Notes: generated by a model not told the origin, from the sequence alone. Positions 42,127-51,822 are shown, numbered from the stretch's first letter. The stretch is DNA of 64,000 nt from CAZLDI01 sp964558415 (GCA_964558415.1 CAZLDI010000001.1:212304-276303), one strand, 5' to 3'. Numbers and translations: made by a program.

Positions 42127-42501
42127 CTAGTACGCCCGGGCAAACGCCATGGAGAACCTGACGCCATCGCGCGTGTAGGAATCGTCTGAGTCCGCTGCCA
42201 CCGGCGCGCACTCGTCGGCCGACTCGGCTGCCTCAGCCGCCTCCGTCAGGACCTTTTCGTACTGCTGCTCGGCTCCGTTATCGGTTACCTCCTCGCAGCC
42301 CTCGAAGCTGACGACGGGCCTGCTCGTCACTACCATATCCAGCTTCCGCCCTGCTAGAACCACGATGCTCTCGCGCTGGAACCCCTTCTCCAGCAGCGCC
42401 TCGACGTGGCGCTCCGCCTCCCGAGGATCGTCGAGGACGGTCACCTCGCCATAGTTGCTGCCGTTTTCCTCGGTCACCAGGATGATCGTCTTGGTAGGCA
42501 C
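42127..42501 (-). CDS. Hypothetical acidic protein
   Basis: A 124-residue protein with a GTG start preceded by AAGGAGGG. N-terminal strand-helix pattern (KTIILVTEENGSNYGEVTVL, then REAERHVEALLEKGFQRESI) looks like an ACT- or ferredoxin-like two-layer fold. The C-terminal third is Glu/Ala/Ser-rich and probably disordered. Not recognised. First gene of the sigma-factor run. Confidence 0.6.
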   Translation of the reverse strand: MPTKTIILVTEENGSNYGEVTVLDDPREAERHVEALLEKGFQRESIVVLAGRKLDMVVTSRPVVSFEGCEEVTDNGAEQQYEKVLTEAAEAAESADECAPVAADSDDSYTRDGVRFSMAFARAY

Positions 42502-42793
42502 CTGAGTGCCCTCCTTTCTCGAACGCCGGCGCGTCGCCGGACTGCCATCACTCACCAGAGCATATCGGGCGCAGCTCACGCGATTACTCGCCGTTTCCAC
42601 GTTACCCGGTTAAGGTCTCGTTCAGTTGCGGTGTAGCACCCGTAAAGGCGGCCACGCACGGCGCGCATCCTCACGTCGGCCCGATCCACGTCTCTCGGCA
42701 GCCGGCCGCACGCTGAAACAGAACGAAGGGCGCGGGCGCTCCTCCTCAAGCACCAGAGCAGGGGGGCGCGTCGCCCGCGCCGCGCGCAGGCCT

Positions 42794-42869
42794 ACAGAAG
42801 GCAGGGGGCGGAAGACTCACACCTCATGCCACCACCAACGTCCACCTGGCTCCCGCCCCCTGCCTCTGT
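42794..42869 (-). ncRNA. Long stem-loop, possible minus-strand small RNA
   Basis: ACAGAAGGCAGGGGGCGG (42794-42811) and CCGCCCCCTGCCTCTGT (42853-42869) pair over 17 bases with one bulged A, around a 41-base loop. On the minus strand, a TATTCT-like -10 (42877-42882) lies 8 bases before it and an operator-like palindrome just upstream of that, so a transcript would start with this structure. No open frame. Confidence 0.4.
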
Positions 42870-42882
42870 CGCGTGCAGAATA

Positions 42883-42894
42883 GAACATACGTTC
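42883..42894 (-). promoter_or_regulatory. LexA-like palindrome GAAC-N4-GTTC
   Basis: GAACATACGTTC, a perfect match to the Gram-positive/actinobacterial SOS box core (GAAC-N4-GTTC), followed on the minus strand by TATTCT. Confidence 0.5.
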
Positions 42895-42958
42895 GCTAGG
42901 CCGCAAGGGGCTCGCGTCATGCAACGCCCGCCCGCGCGCCCCCCACCTCCGGTGGGTG

Positions 42959-42964
42959 TATAAT
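42959..42964 (+). promoter_or_regulatory. -10 element of surface gene 1
   Basis: TATAAT preceded by GGGTG; the same GGGTGTATAATC word precedes the paralogue at 47933 (TATAAT at 47903-47908). Confidence 0.55.
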
Positions 42965-42991
42965 CGGTGCCCTGAAAGGGAGGTACAGCCG

Positions 42992-45415
42992 ATGCGCGCG
43001 CTCCGACTTTCGCTGCTGCTCTCGCTCCTTGCCTTGCTATTCGTCGCCTCGTCGCCCGTCTCGCTCCACGCCGGCGTGTTCACCAACTACACCGTCGATC
43101 GTACCGACGACACCACCGTAACCGTGTGCCTCGACGGGACCCCGAACGACTGCACGCTGCGTGGCGCGCTCGATAGAGCCGATGCACCGGGCACGTTCGG
43201 CGACGGGATCGACTTCGACGCCACGGTCTTTCCGAGCGGCGCGCCCGCGACCATCACTATTTCGAGTGCGCTCGTCATGGACAACAGCGGCGGCGGCGAA
43301 GGCGGGGACACCATCTTCGCCACCAACCGCGGCGTCATCATCGACGGCGCGGGCGAGCCGAGCGCGTTCTCCTGCCTCATCATCGCCAACGACAACAACA
43401 CCGTGACGGGCCTCCAGATCACCGACTGCTCCGCGGGCGTATCGCTCACCATCGAGGCGAGCGTCAACACCATCGGGCCCGGGAATACGATCTACGACAA
43501 CAGCACCGGCGTCCTGCTGAACGGTGGCGGCAACTTCATCGAAGGCAACAAGATCGGCACCACCGCGGACGGTTCCGCTATCCACCCGGACGGCGGAAAC
43601 ACCAGCGCCGGGGTCTCCGTCAGCGGCGACTCGAACATCATCGGCGGCAGTGTGGTCGGGGACCGCAACATCATCTCCGGCAACGCGACCGGGGTAAGCC
43701 TGAGCACGAACGCGCAGCTCAACCACGTACGCGGCAACTACATCGGCACGGACGCGGCCGGGGAGGCGGACCTCGGTAACACACTGACAGGGGTATCGGT
43801 CGGCTTCGATAGCAACACGGTCGGTGGCGCCGCTGCCGGACAGGGCAACCTGATCTCCGGCAACGGCGTCTACGGCATCCTGATCGGCTCGAACGGGACG
43901 AACGTGCAGGGCAACACCATCGGCACGAACGCGGGCGGTACCGTCGCGATCCCGAACGGCGAGACCGGCATCTACATCACTAACGCTCCGGAGAACACGA
44001 TCGGCGGCACGACGCCGGGCGCGCGAAACGTCATCTCGGGTAACGGCGTCCGCGGCATCTGGGTCGCCGGCTCTCTCTCTCTGGACAACATCATCCAGGG
44101 CAACTACATCGGCCTGGACAAGACCGGCACCACCATGATCCCGAACCCCGTCGGTGTGTTCCTATCGGACGGCAGGACCATGGTCGGTGGAGTGGCGGCT
44201 GGCGCCGGCAACGTGATATCCGGCAACTCCGTGCACGGCATCGATATCTCCCCACCCAGCGCAGGCAACACCGTCTACGGAAACCTCATCGGCACGCGCC
44301 CGGACGGCATCAGTGCGTCCAGCAACCTCGGCTCCGGGGTCCGGATGTACTCCGGCGCCAGCAACAACACAATCGGCGGGGACGGCGCGGGCCAGGCCAA
44401 CGTGATCGCCTTCAACACGCGCGGCGTGTACGTGGACACGACCTTCGGCACCGCCATCGACAACTCGATACGCGGTAACTCCATCCACTCCAACGGTCTC
44501 CTCGGCATCGATCTCCATCCAGTGGGCGTGACCGACAACGACGCGGGTGACGGCGATGCGGGCGCCAACAACCTCCAGAACTTCCCGCTGCTCAGCGGCG
44601 CCAGCGCCACCGCCAACGGCACCAACGTCTCCGGCACGCTCAACAGCGCCGCCTCCACGCAGTTCTTCCTGGACTTCTACTCCAGCCCAAGCTGCGATGG
44701 TACCAACGGCGAGGGCAAGGTCTATCTGGACTCCGCCAAGCCGACGACCGACGGCAGCGGCAACCTTGCCTTCCAGCTACTGTTCCCTACACCTACCCTC
44801 TCCGGTCACGTCATCACCGCCACCGCCACCGACCCCGCCGGCAACACCTCCGAGTTCTCCCCCTGCGCCGTCGTCCCCGTGGACTCCGACAGCGACAACG
44901 ACCGCGTGGCTGACAGCGCCGAGACGCCGTGTGGCGCGGACCCGCTCGACCCGTCGAAGGTGCCCGAACGGCTCGACAGTCCGCTCGGAATCGACGACGA
45001 CGGCGATACGCTGATCAACGAACCACTGCCGGCCGGAAGCGGCACGCACGACTGCGACGGCGACGGCTTCGTCGGCAACGCCGAGTTGATCATCTTCGAC
45101 ATCTCGGGGACCGCCAACGACCAGGACCCTTGCGGAGCGACTGGATGGCCACTCGAGCTCGTGGACACAGTGCCCAGCGCCAACGAGGCGGACATCGTGG
45201 ACCTCGGCAACTACATCGCCCCCACCCGACGCCTCAACACAAGCCCGCCGAACGTTGCCTACGGCCTTCGCTGGGACGTTATCCCCGGCAACAGCGGCTT
45301 CGGCGAGTTCATAAACATCGTGGACCTGGGCGCGTTCATCTCCGGCCCACCCGGCTACCCACCGATGCTGGCCGGCGCCCGCGCCTTCAACTCCATGTGT
45401 CCCTCGCCGCCGTAG
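42992..45415 (+). CDS. Secreted right-handed beta-helix protein 1 with shared C-terminal module
   Basis: An 807-residue protein. Signal peptide (1-28, ending SLHA), then a CSLREA-related entry (NDCTLRGALDRADAPG), and about twenty beta-helix turns with repeated N-x-I-G-G-T, G-N-x-I-S-G-N and G-N-Y-I-G-T words (about 60-510). Then an Ig-like or sandwich domain (about 540-630), Ca-binding thrombospondin type-3 repeats (DSDNDRVADSAETPCGADP) and the C-terminal module (about 730-807: GNYIAPTRRLNTS, RWDVIPGN, VDLGAFISGPPGYPPMLAG). A strong ribosome site (AGGGAGGT) is 7 bases before the ATG. Likely surface-exposed or secreted; ligand unknown. Confidence 0.85.
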   Translation: MRALRLSLLLSLLALLFVASSPVSLHAGVFTNYTVDRTDDTTVTVCLDGTPNDCTLRGALDRADAPGTFGDGIDFDATVFPSGAPATITISSALVMDNSGGGEGGDTIFATNRGVIIDGAGEPSAFSCLIIANDNNTVTGLQITDCSAGVSLTIEASVNTIGPGNTIYDNSTGVLLNGGGNFIEGNKIGTTADGSAIHPDGGNTSAGVSVSGDSNIIGGSVVGDRNIISGNATGVSLSTNAQLNHVRGNYIGTDAAGEADLGNTLTGVSVGFDSNTVGGAAAGQGNLISGNGVYGILIGSNGTNVQGNTIGTNAGGTVAIPNGETGIYITNAPENTIGGTTPGARNVISGNGVRGIWVAGSLSLDNIIQGNYIGLDKTGTTMIPNPVGVFLSDGRTMVGGVAAGAGNVISGNSVHGIDISPPSAGNTVYGNLIGTRPDGISASSNLGSGVRMYSGASNNTIGGDGAGQANVIAFNTRGVYVDTTFGTAIDNSIRGNSIHSNGLLGIDLHPVGVTDNDAGDGDAGANNLQNFPLLSGASATANGTNVSGTLNSAASTQFFLDFYSSPSCDGTNGEGKVYLDSAKPTTDGSGNLAFQLLFPTPTLSGHVITATATDPAGNTSEFSPCAVVPVDSDSDNDRVADSAETPCGADPLDPSKVPERLDSPLGIDDDGDTLINEPLPAGSGTHDCDGDGFVGNAELIIFDISGTANDQDPCGATGWPLELVDTVPSANEADIVDLGNYIAPTRRLNTSPPNVAYGLRWDVIPGNSGFGEFINIVDLGAFISGPPGYPPMLAGARAFNSMCPSPP

Positions 45416-45475
45416 GTGGTGCGCCGAGCGCCGTCCGCCTTGACGCTCGCTAGCCGCGCAACTTAAATAGTGCAC

Positions 45476-46012
45476 ATGCGCCGGTTCACCACACTCGCCG
45501 CCTTCCTTCCCTTCGCGCTCTTGCTGCTCGCCGCCTGCTCCAGCGACGCCGAGGCGCCCGACGGCCCGGATGACTCGGGTGTCGTCACGGATTCAGCCGA
45601 GACAGGAACCGATACGGGTACCCCAACGCCCGAGCCCACGCCGTTCGTCAACGTCTGCGGCGCGAATCCCAGCCCCGGTTCGCCCGAACAGCTCCGCGTC
45701 GACTCACCGTCAGCAGGCGATACCGTCACCATCCCCTTCAACGTCAGCGGCGCCATCGCGTCGTCGCAACCACGCTACCGGGCCTTCGTCTACAGAGCAG
45801 ACGGCAGCACGGCCGGCGGCGTCACCGTTCAGGCGGAGCAGACCGGCGCCGTGCTCCAGGACTTCTCCGTCGAACTCAACCCCCTCCTGATCGAGCCGTT
45901 CCCTGCCTGCATCTGGATCTACGAACTGGACCCCAGCGACACCCCCTTGCACGTTGTGCAGGTGCCCGTCTTCATCGACGCGATCGTCGTCGGCGGCACC
46001 CCGGCGCCGTAG
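45476..46012 (+). CDS. Lipoprotein with Gmad2-like Ig domain
   Basis: A 178-residue protein with lipobox LLLAACSS (Cys at about 22), a Thr/Pro/Asp-rich linker (about 35-58) and one Ig-like domain (about 65-165). The domain reads SPSAGDTVTIPFNVSGAI and then YRAFVYRADGSTAGG, similar to the Gmad2 immunoglobulin-like domain in other lipoproteins, and ends with FIDAIVVGG. It is predicted to sit on the outer face of the membrane. It lies between two beta-helix genes. Confidence 0.78.
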   Translation: MRRFTTLAAFLPFALLLLAACSSDAEAPDGPDDSGVVTDSAETGTDTGTPTPEPTPFVNVCGANPSPGSPEQLRVDSPSAGDTVTIPFNVSGAIASSQPRYRAFVYRADGSTAGGVTVQAEQTGAVLQDFSVELNPLLIEPFPACIWIYELDPSDTPLHVVQVPVFIDAIVVGGTPAP

Positions 46013-46085
46013 GAGCAACCAGCGCCGCGTGTCGGCGCCTTAACACACACGTCACCGGAGCCCGCACCCGAATCCCTCCCCGGGG

Positions 46086-46104
46086 GTCAGGCTCTCAGCC
46101 TGAC
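46086..46104. repeat. Hairpin repeat GTCAGGCT-CTC-AGCCTGAC
   Basis: Perfect 8-bp arms around CTC. Two near-identical copies lie at 52004-52022 (one arm changed) and 52036-52053, also intergenic. Confidence 0.65.
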
Positions 46105-46186
46105 TGGCACGCTACGCCCGAATCTGTCGCCTTCGCGGTAACACATCCAGCTACTTGACCGTCGTTATCAATGGCGGACTCTGACT

Positions 46187-47833
46187 ATGAACGCTTATCA
46201 CAGACTGCTCGTCGCCGGCCTCATGCTATCGCTGCTCTGGCTCGCCCGGGGCGCGCCGGCCTACGCTTCGACTTACGCCGTCACGAAGACCGCCGACACC
46301 GCGGACGGCGCCTGCAACGCTGACTGCTCGCTACGCGAGGCGATCATCGCAGCGAACGCCACGCCGCTGGCGCCGGACACCATCACCCTCCCGGCGGGCA
46401 CCTACTTCATCGGCGGCAGCAGAGGGGAAGACGCCGCCGCCTCGGGCGACCTGGACATCCGGCCCCCGAACGCGGCGGACACCACGAGCGCGCCGCTCAC
46501 CATCAACGGCGCCGGGGCCGCCACGACGATCATCGACGCCGGCGGCAGCGACCGCGTCTTCGACATGGCGGCGATCAGCGTGGCCCCCAACACCACCACC
46601 CTCAACCTGAACAACCTCACCGTCCAGAACGGCAACCCGCTCGGCGCCAACGGCGGCGCGATCCTCGGCGGCAACAGCGACGTCCTGAACCTCACCAACG
46701 TCGTCGTCAGGGACAGCAGCTCCGGCCTGAACGGCGGCGGCCTTTCCAGCGCGGGCACGCTGACCATCACGACCAGCACCATCAGCGGTAACGGCGCCAG
46801 CAGCGGCGGCGGCGGCATCAATATCGCCACTCCGGGCAACCTGACGGTCAACCGCAGCACGATCAGCGGCAACTTTGCCGGCGGCGCGGGCGGCGGCGGC
46901 CTCTACAACGGCGAGGACGCGACGCTCACGAACGTCACGATCAGCGATAACAGCGCCACCGGGCCCGGCGGCGGCATTCTCAACACCGGCCTCAGCAGCG
47001 TTACCCTCTCGATGACCAACGTGACCATCGCGGGGAACACCGCCAGCGCGGCCTCCGGTATCCGCAACGACGACGCGGCCACGCTCAAGAACACGATTCT
47101 CGCCAACAACGCCGCGAACAACTGCGTCGGCGCGCTCACCAACAACGGCGGCAACCTGGACAGCGGCGCCACTTGCGGCTTTGCGCTCAGCAACAGCGAC
47201 CCGCTCCTCGGCGGCCTCACCGACAACGGCGGCCCCACCTACACCCGCGCGCTATCGGCGGGCAGCCCCGCGATCAACACCGGCGACAACAACGGCTGCC
47301 CCGCGACGGACCAGCGCGGCGTCGCCCGCAGCTCCTGTGACATCGGCGCCTACGAGTACGACGCCGGGCCCACGCCGACACCACCACCCACGCCCACTCC
47401 AACGCCCACGCCAACACCCACTCCTACGCCGAGTCCCACCCCATCGCCAACGCCATCGCCGACGCCGACCCCGGCGCCGAGCTCAGACAACGACGGCGAC
47501 GGCTGGACGCTCTCCGCCGAGAACGCGATCGGCACGAACCCGAGCGATCCCTGCGGCGGCAACGCCTGGCCCGCTGACCTCATCGCCGGTGGCTTCCAGC
47601 CGAACGCCCTCAACGTCCAGGACCTCGGCTCCTACATCGCCCCCCTGCGACGCCTGAACACCTCCAGCGGCGACCCCGGCTTCAACGTGCGCTGGGACCT
47701 CGTCCCCGGTAGCGGCTTCGGCGAGACGATCAACACGGTGGACATCGGCTCCCTCGTCAGTGGCGCCACCGGCTACCCGCCCATGCTCGGCGGCACCCGC
47801 GCCTACGGCAGCCTCTGCCCCTTCCCACCGTAG
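46187..47833 (+). CDS. CSLREA-type secreted beta-helix protein 2 with shared C-terminal module
   Basis: A 548-residue protein. Signal peptide (about 1-28), the CSLREA motif (NADCSLREAIIAANATP), beta-helix with TxxNxTISGN-type repeats (about 80-360), a TPTPTP-type linker (about 400-425), one Ca-binding thrombospondin type-3 repeat (DNDGDGWTLSAENAIGTNP) and the C-terminal module (about 465-548: LNVQDLGSYIAPLRRLN, NVRWDLVPGSGFGETINTVD, ending RAYGSLCPFPP). Typical of adhesin-like proteins in Chloroflexota-type genomes (inference). Confidence 0.88.
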   Translation: MNAYHRLLVAGLMLSLLWLARGAPAYASTYAVTKTADTADGACNADCSLREAIIAANATPLAPDTITLPAGTYFIGGSRGEDAAASGDLDIRPPNAADTTSAPLTINGAGAATTIIDAGGSDRVFDMAAISVAPNTTTLNLNNLTVQNGNPLGANGGAILGGNSDVLNLTNVVVRDSSSGLNGGGLSSAGTLTITTSTISGNGASSGGGGINIATPGNLTVNRSTISGNFAGGAGGGGLYNGEDATLTNVTISDNSATGPGGGILNTGLSSVTLSMTNVTIAGNTASAASGIRNDDAATLKNTILANNAANNCVGALTNNGGNLDSGATCGFALSNSDPLLGGLTDNGGPTYTRALSAGSPAINTGDNNGCPATDQRGVARSSCDIGAYEYDAGPTPTPPPTPTPTPTPTPTPTPSPTPSPTPSPTPTPAPSSDNDGDGWTLSAENAIGTNPSDPCGGNAWPADLIAGGFQPNALNVQDLGSYIAPLRRLNTSSGDPGFNVRWDLVPGSGFGETINTVDIGSLVSGATGYPPMLGGTRAYGSLCPFPP

Positions 47834-47902
47834 GCGCCGCTCGCTGCGCCCGCGCGTCCACAGCGGCACGATTGACCAAATCCCAAACACACTCGGCGGG
47901 TG

Positions 47903-47908
47903 TATAAT
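47903..47908 (+). promoter_or_regulatory. -10 element of surface gene 3
   Basis: TATAAT in the GGGTGTATAATCT context shared with 42959; about 24 bases before the ATG. Confidence 0.5.
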
Positions 47909-47932
47909 CTCCGCACTGTAACAGTTCGCGCC

Positions 47933-50491
47933 ATGCGTACACTTCGCTTCCCGCTCCTCTGTCTGCTTGGTATCTCCGCGGCCCTCCTGCCGGCCTCGGT
48001 GCACGCCGGCGGAGGCTCCGCCTACGTCGTCGATAGGGTATTCGATGAAGGCGAATACACCGCCTGCACCCCGGCACCGGCCGACTGTAGCCTACGCGGC
48101 GCCATGTCCAGGGCCGATGTCCCAGGTACACCGGGGGACTTGATCACGTTCGACGCGGTCGTATTCCCGCCCGGCGCGCCGGTGACGATCTACACATCCA
48201 GCTCGCTTTCGTTGATTCTTGACGGTGGAGACACTATTGATGGGACGGGCAGTGGCGTGATCATAAACGGCAATGGTCGGAGCCTCAGCTGTATTACGGT
48301 CGGAACTCCTGGGAACACGATCAAGGGGTTGCAAGTCTCAGAGTGCGACGCAGCCTTCGCGGTCATCGGCGACGCTGCCTCGGGTAACATCATCGGACCG
48401 GGAAACGTGATCTACGATAATTCGACCGGCATCGAGATAACCGTCGCCGACGACACCACAGTGAAAGGAAACTATATCGGTACCACTGCCGATGGAAGCG
48501 CGGTACATCCCAGTGGAGGAAACTCGTCAGGGATCATGATCATCGGGACCAACTCGCAGCCCGCCAGCGGCAATGTCATCGGCGGTGAGACCCCCGGGGA
48601 CCGCAACGTCATATCGGGAAATCTCGATGGCGTCTTCCTCGACACGTTTGCCTCAATGAACACGGTCAAAGGCAATTACATCGGAACGGACGCGACTGGG
48701 ACGATAGACCTCGGGAATGGCGGCAATGGCGTCGCCATCTTCGGCACTGATAACACGGTCGGCGGCACGGCCACCGGTGCTGGCAATCTCATTTCAGGGA
48801 ACGGTCAGGGCGTCTACATCCACTTTCAGCCCCCCGCCGGGGGAAACGTAATCCAGGGGAACTACATCGGGACCGATGCAACGGGCAGCGTTGCGCTGGG
48901 CAACTCCGAGTACGGTGTTCTCCTGCAGGGACAGAACAACCTTCTCGGCGGTAGCACGGCAGGAGCCCGTAACGTGATCTCTTCGAACGAAAACGGTGTA
49001 CTCGTAGTCGGACCGCATACCATACAAGGCAACTACATCGGCACCAACGCAGCCGGGAACGGCGCGCTAGGCAACTTGCAACTCGGCGTTTATGTGCTTG
49101 GGCCTGCCGTTATCGGCGGCGCGATAGCAGGGGCGGGTAATGTGATCTCTGGCAACCATGACGGCATCTTCGTGGACGCGACGAGCGCCATTATCCAGGG
49201 TAACTACATCGGCCTAACGGCTGATGGCACCGCAGCTCTGGGTAATGCTGACCAAGGCTTGGTCTTGAGCTCCTTCAACGTGGTTGGAGGCACGGCGTCG
49301 GGTGCCGGCAACGTAATTTCCGCTAATTACCGCGGGATGTGGATCGCGGGTTGGGGAAATGTGATTCAAGGGAACAGAGTTGGCACGGACGCTACCGGGT
49401 CTTATTCAATCGGCAACACAGAGATAGGGGTCTACGTCGCCGGAGAGAGTAACGTAATCGGCGGAACGGCCGCCGGAGCCGGGAATCTTATCTCCGGCAA
49501 CAGTTCGGCGGGTGTCTGGATTGTCGCCGCAAACTCAAACATCCTCCAGGGCAATCGCATCGGTACCGACGATGATGGCGGCTACGGTATTGGGAACGGC
49601 TTCGCCGGGATCGCCATCAGTACGCAATCCGGCACTCAAGTTGGTGGGCAGGCTCAAGGCGCCGGCAACCTCATTGCCTACAACAACGGCCCCGGCATTT
49701 ACATTTCCGGCGGAGATGCTCACGCGATCCGCCACAACTCCATTCACTCGAACGCCGGCCTCGGAATCGACATCGACGGCGACGGCGTTACGGCCAACGA
49801 CCCCGGGGACGCCGACTGCTGCACCAATTACCGCCAGAACTTCCCTGCGCTCACGTCAGCCTTCACCAACGCCGACACCGCCACCCTGAGCATCCTGGGT
49901 ACCCTGGGCAGCGCCGCGAGCACCGCCTACACGCTCGACTTCTACTCCAACCTAACCTGCGACGCCACCGGCTACGGCGAAGGAAAGACGTATCTCGGAT
50001 CACACGCAGTCGTTACAAACGCCGCGGGCGACACCGCCTTTGTCGCTGCCCTGCCACTCACGGGGCTCGCCGGCCCCGTCATAACAGCAACCGCAACCGA
50101 TCCAACAGGCAACACGTCCGAATTCTCCGCCTGCGCAACGATCGTCCCAACCTCCGACGCGGACGGCGACGGCTCGGAGCAATGGGCGGAAGCGATTATC
50201 GGGACCAGCGACCAGGACCCCTGCGGCAACACAGGCTGGCCGCTCGACCTCGTGAGTGCGCCACCCAGCGCGAACAGAGCCGACATCGTCGACCTCGGCT
50301 CGTACATCGCACCGGTCCGGCGCCTCAACCTCGCAGACGAGGACCCTGCGTACGATGTCCGTTGGGACATTATCCCCAACGCGGTTCTGGACATCGCAGA
50401 CCTCGGTGCATTCCTCAGCGGCGCCACCGGCTACCCGCCCATGCTCGGCGGCGCCCGCGCCTACGGCAGCCTCTGCCCCTTCCCCCCGTAA
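47933..50491 (+). CDS. Secreted right-handed beta-helix protein 3 with shared C-terminal module
   Basis: An 852-residue paralogue of the gene at 42992. The order is the same: signal peptide, CSLREA-like ADCSLRGAMSRADVPG, then about 24 NVIxGNYIGTDATG/GAGNLISGN repeats (about 110-600), sandwich domain (about 640-720), one DADGDGSEQWAEAIIGTSDQD Ca-binding repeat and the C-terminal module (to RAYGSLCPFPP). Codons in the helix region are less GC-rich than in its paralogue. Either gene could be a duplicate of the other followed by repeat-number change. Confidence 0.87.
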   Translation: MRTLRFPLLCLLGISAALLPASVHAGGGSAYVVDRVFDEGEYTACTPAPADCSLRGAMSRADVPGTPGDLITFDAVVFPPGAPVTIYTSSSLSLILDGGDTIDGTGSGVIINGNGRSLSCITVGTPGNTIKGLQVSECDAAFAVIGDAASGNIIGPGNVIYDNSTGIEITVADDTTVKGNYIGTTADGSAVHPSGGNSSGIMIIGTNSQPASGNVIGGETPGDRNVISGNLDGVFLDTFASMNTVKGNYIGTDATGTIDLGNGGNGVAIFGTDNTVGGTATGAGNLISGNGQGVYIHFQPPAGGNVIQGNYIGTDATGSVALGNSEYGVLLQGQNNLLGGSTAGARNVISSNENGVLVVGPHTIQGNYIGTNAAGNGALGNLQLGVYVLGPAVIGGAIAGAGNVISGNHDGIFVDATSAIIQGNYIGLTADGTAALGNADQGLVLSSFNVVGGTASGAGNVISANYRGMWIAGWGNVIQGNRVGTDATGSYSIGNTEIGVYVAGESNVIGGTAAGAGNLISGNSSAGVWIVAANSNILQGNRIGTDDDGGYGIGNGFAGIAISTQSGTQVGGQAQGAGNLIAYNNGPGIYISGGDAHAIRHNSIHSNAGLGIDIDGDGVTANDPGDADCCTNYRQNFPALTSAFTNADTATLSILGTLGSAASTAYTLDFYSNLTCDATGYGEGKTYLGSHAVVTNAAGDTAFVAALPLTGLAGPVITATATDPTGNTSEFSACATIVPTSDADGDGSEQWAEAIIGTSDQDPCGNTGWPLDLVSAPPSANRADIVDLGSYIAPVRRLNLADEDPAYDVRWDIIPNAVLDIADLGAFLSGATGYPPMLGGARAYGSLCPFPP

Positions 50492-50591
50492 ACGGCGCTC
50501 ACCCCCAACCTCAGAGCCGGGCGGCACCAGAGGAGCCCCACCTGCGGGCGAGCCGGGTACTCAAGTTGACGGAGCAGCGCGGTGGCGATGC

Positions 50592-51619
50592 TTAGCGTCC
50601 GCGACGACGCCGTTCCGCTCTGTTCGGCTGCGGTTGAACCAGCGGGCCCACCGGCGCGCTTGGCCGCGGGGGTTGCGAGGGCGTGGCCTGAATCAATACT
50701 TCGCCCACAATCTTGACGTACGCCCGACCCAAATGATTTTCGATTATCTTTGCGGCCGGGGTCTGGCTGTGGGTTAGCGAATAACAGTGATGTACCGACA
50801 GCACAGCGTCCTGGAGATCGTGATCAGCCTCGAGGGCAGTAGCATTGAGGCCAAGCGCCTGCACGTCACCGAGTGAGACCCGACGCCCATGCGAGCCGAA
50901 GTACTCGTAGTTCGCAAACCACTCGGCTGCGGCGTGAGCTTTAGTGGCAGCATCCGGATCACCGCGCAGCATGTACTGCTCAAGCCACTGTGCGACCATA
51001 CGCTTGGCGACCTCACGTTGGTCGTGGCACATAGCTAACAGGCCCGGAAGGTACGCCCGGAGAATTGGCATCCACGCCGCGATGTTCGTCGGGTCAGACC
51101 GGCACTCGTCCTTGGCCCGTTCGAATTGCTCAAGGATCGCCTGGCCGGGAGCGCTGCGTGGCCCGTCAGGCGTGTAGATCGTGAACTGGGGTCTATCGGG
51201 CCAAGCTGCGAATGCGCGCCCATGACGATTTCGTCACATCCCAGCGCCAGCATTGTGGCGGCGGACATGGCGGCTACGGGTACGAACGCACGGATGTGGT
51301 CGAATCGAGTTCTGAGGTAGCCGACGATAGATTCTGTGGCCTCTGGCGAGCCTCCGGGGCTTGTAATCACTAGGTCTAGTTCCCGTTGCGGCACGTTCGC
51401 TACCGCATTCATGAACCCCTGCAGGTCGCCCAGCTCAATGCTCATTGCCGCGGACTCCCTGTCGAGGAATCCAGTGCTGTAGACAATCGTCGCGCGGCCA
51501 GTGTGTTGGCTCAGGGCAGCAAGGTACTTGCGACGTATCCTGTCGTGGTAAGGTCTGCCGTCAGGGAGGAGGTTATCGGGGTGGTTGAGTTCTTCTACTA
51601 GCGCGCCCCACGTGGGCAA
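50592..51619 (-). pseudogene. SDH-family Clp-fold serine protease gene with one frameshift
   Basis: From a TTG at 51619 the frame reads MPTWGALVEELNHPDNLLPD, DLVITSPGGSPEATESIVGYL and PVAAMSAATMLALGCDEIVM up to HSQLGPIDP, the core of SDH-family (SppA/ClpP-like) proteases, with the nucleophile Ser in AAMSAATM. There the next codons need one extra base (near 51189) to go on with QFTIYTPDGPRSAPGQAILE, which continues to 50592. The repaired protein would be about 342 residues. This may be a real lesion or a sequence error; a short normal-looking gene lies 5 bases upstream. Confidence 0.7.
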
Positions 51620-51624
51620 ACCGG

Positions 51625-51822
51625 CTAGCCTCTTCGGGGGTGCGCGGCAACGCTGGTGGAATTGGTCGTGTACGCCACAGGGTAGCTCGCCGTCGATATT
51701 CTTGTGTACGCCGCCTCGGCCTTTTCGTAGGCCTCCACCGCCTCGGCCACACCGGCCTCGGCCATCGCCTTTTCGAGCAGCGCCTCGAGTTCCCGCCTTC
51801 CACGCTCGTCTGCCTTCGTCAT
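51625..51822 (-). CDS. Small helical protein upstream of the SDH-family gene
   Basis: A 65-residue protein with a strong GGAGGAGGT ribosome site before the ATG at 51822. A long helix (TKADERGRRELEALLEKA, then VEAYEKAEAAYTR) precedes a Ser/Thr/Tyr-rich tail. Not recognised; it is probably in one operon with the protease gene and may be its partner. A start at 51843 is less likely. Confidence 0.5.
   Translation of the reverse strand: MTKADERGRRELEALLEKAMAEAGVAEAVEAYEKAEAAYTRISTASYPVAYTTNSTSVAAHPRRG

Larger units (their letters stand above)
42502..42991. other. 490-base intergenic region with a long hairpin and operator-like palindrome
   Basis: No gene. It holds a long inverted repeat (42794-42869), a GAAC-N4-GTTC palindrome (42883-42894), an AGAATA (TATTCT on the minus strand) directly beside it, and the promoter of the plus-strand surface gene (42959-42964). 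Confidence 0.6.

Noticed and set aside
47382..47475. Microsatellite near the end of the CSLREA gene
   Set aside because: It is the coding sequence of a TPTPTP linker in frame.
43100..50000. CRISPR-like or satellite repeats in the surface-protein genes
   Set aside because: The repeats are in frame with variable spacing and encode beta-helix turns (GNYIGT, GNLISGN); they are protein repeats.
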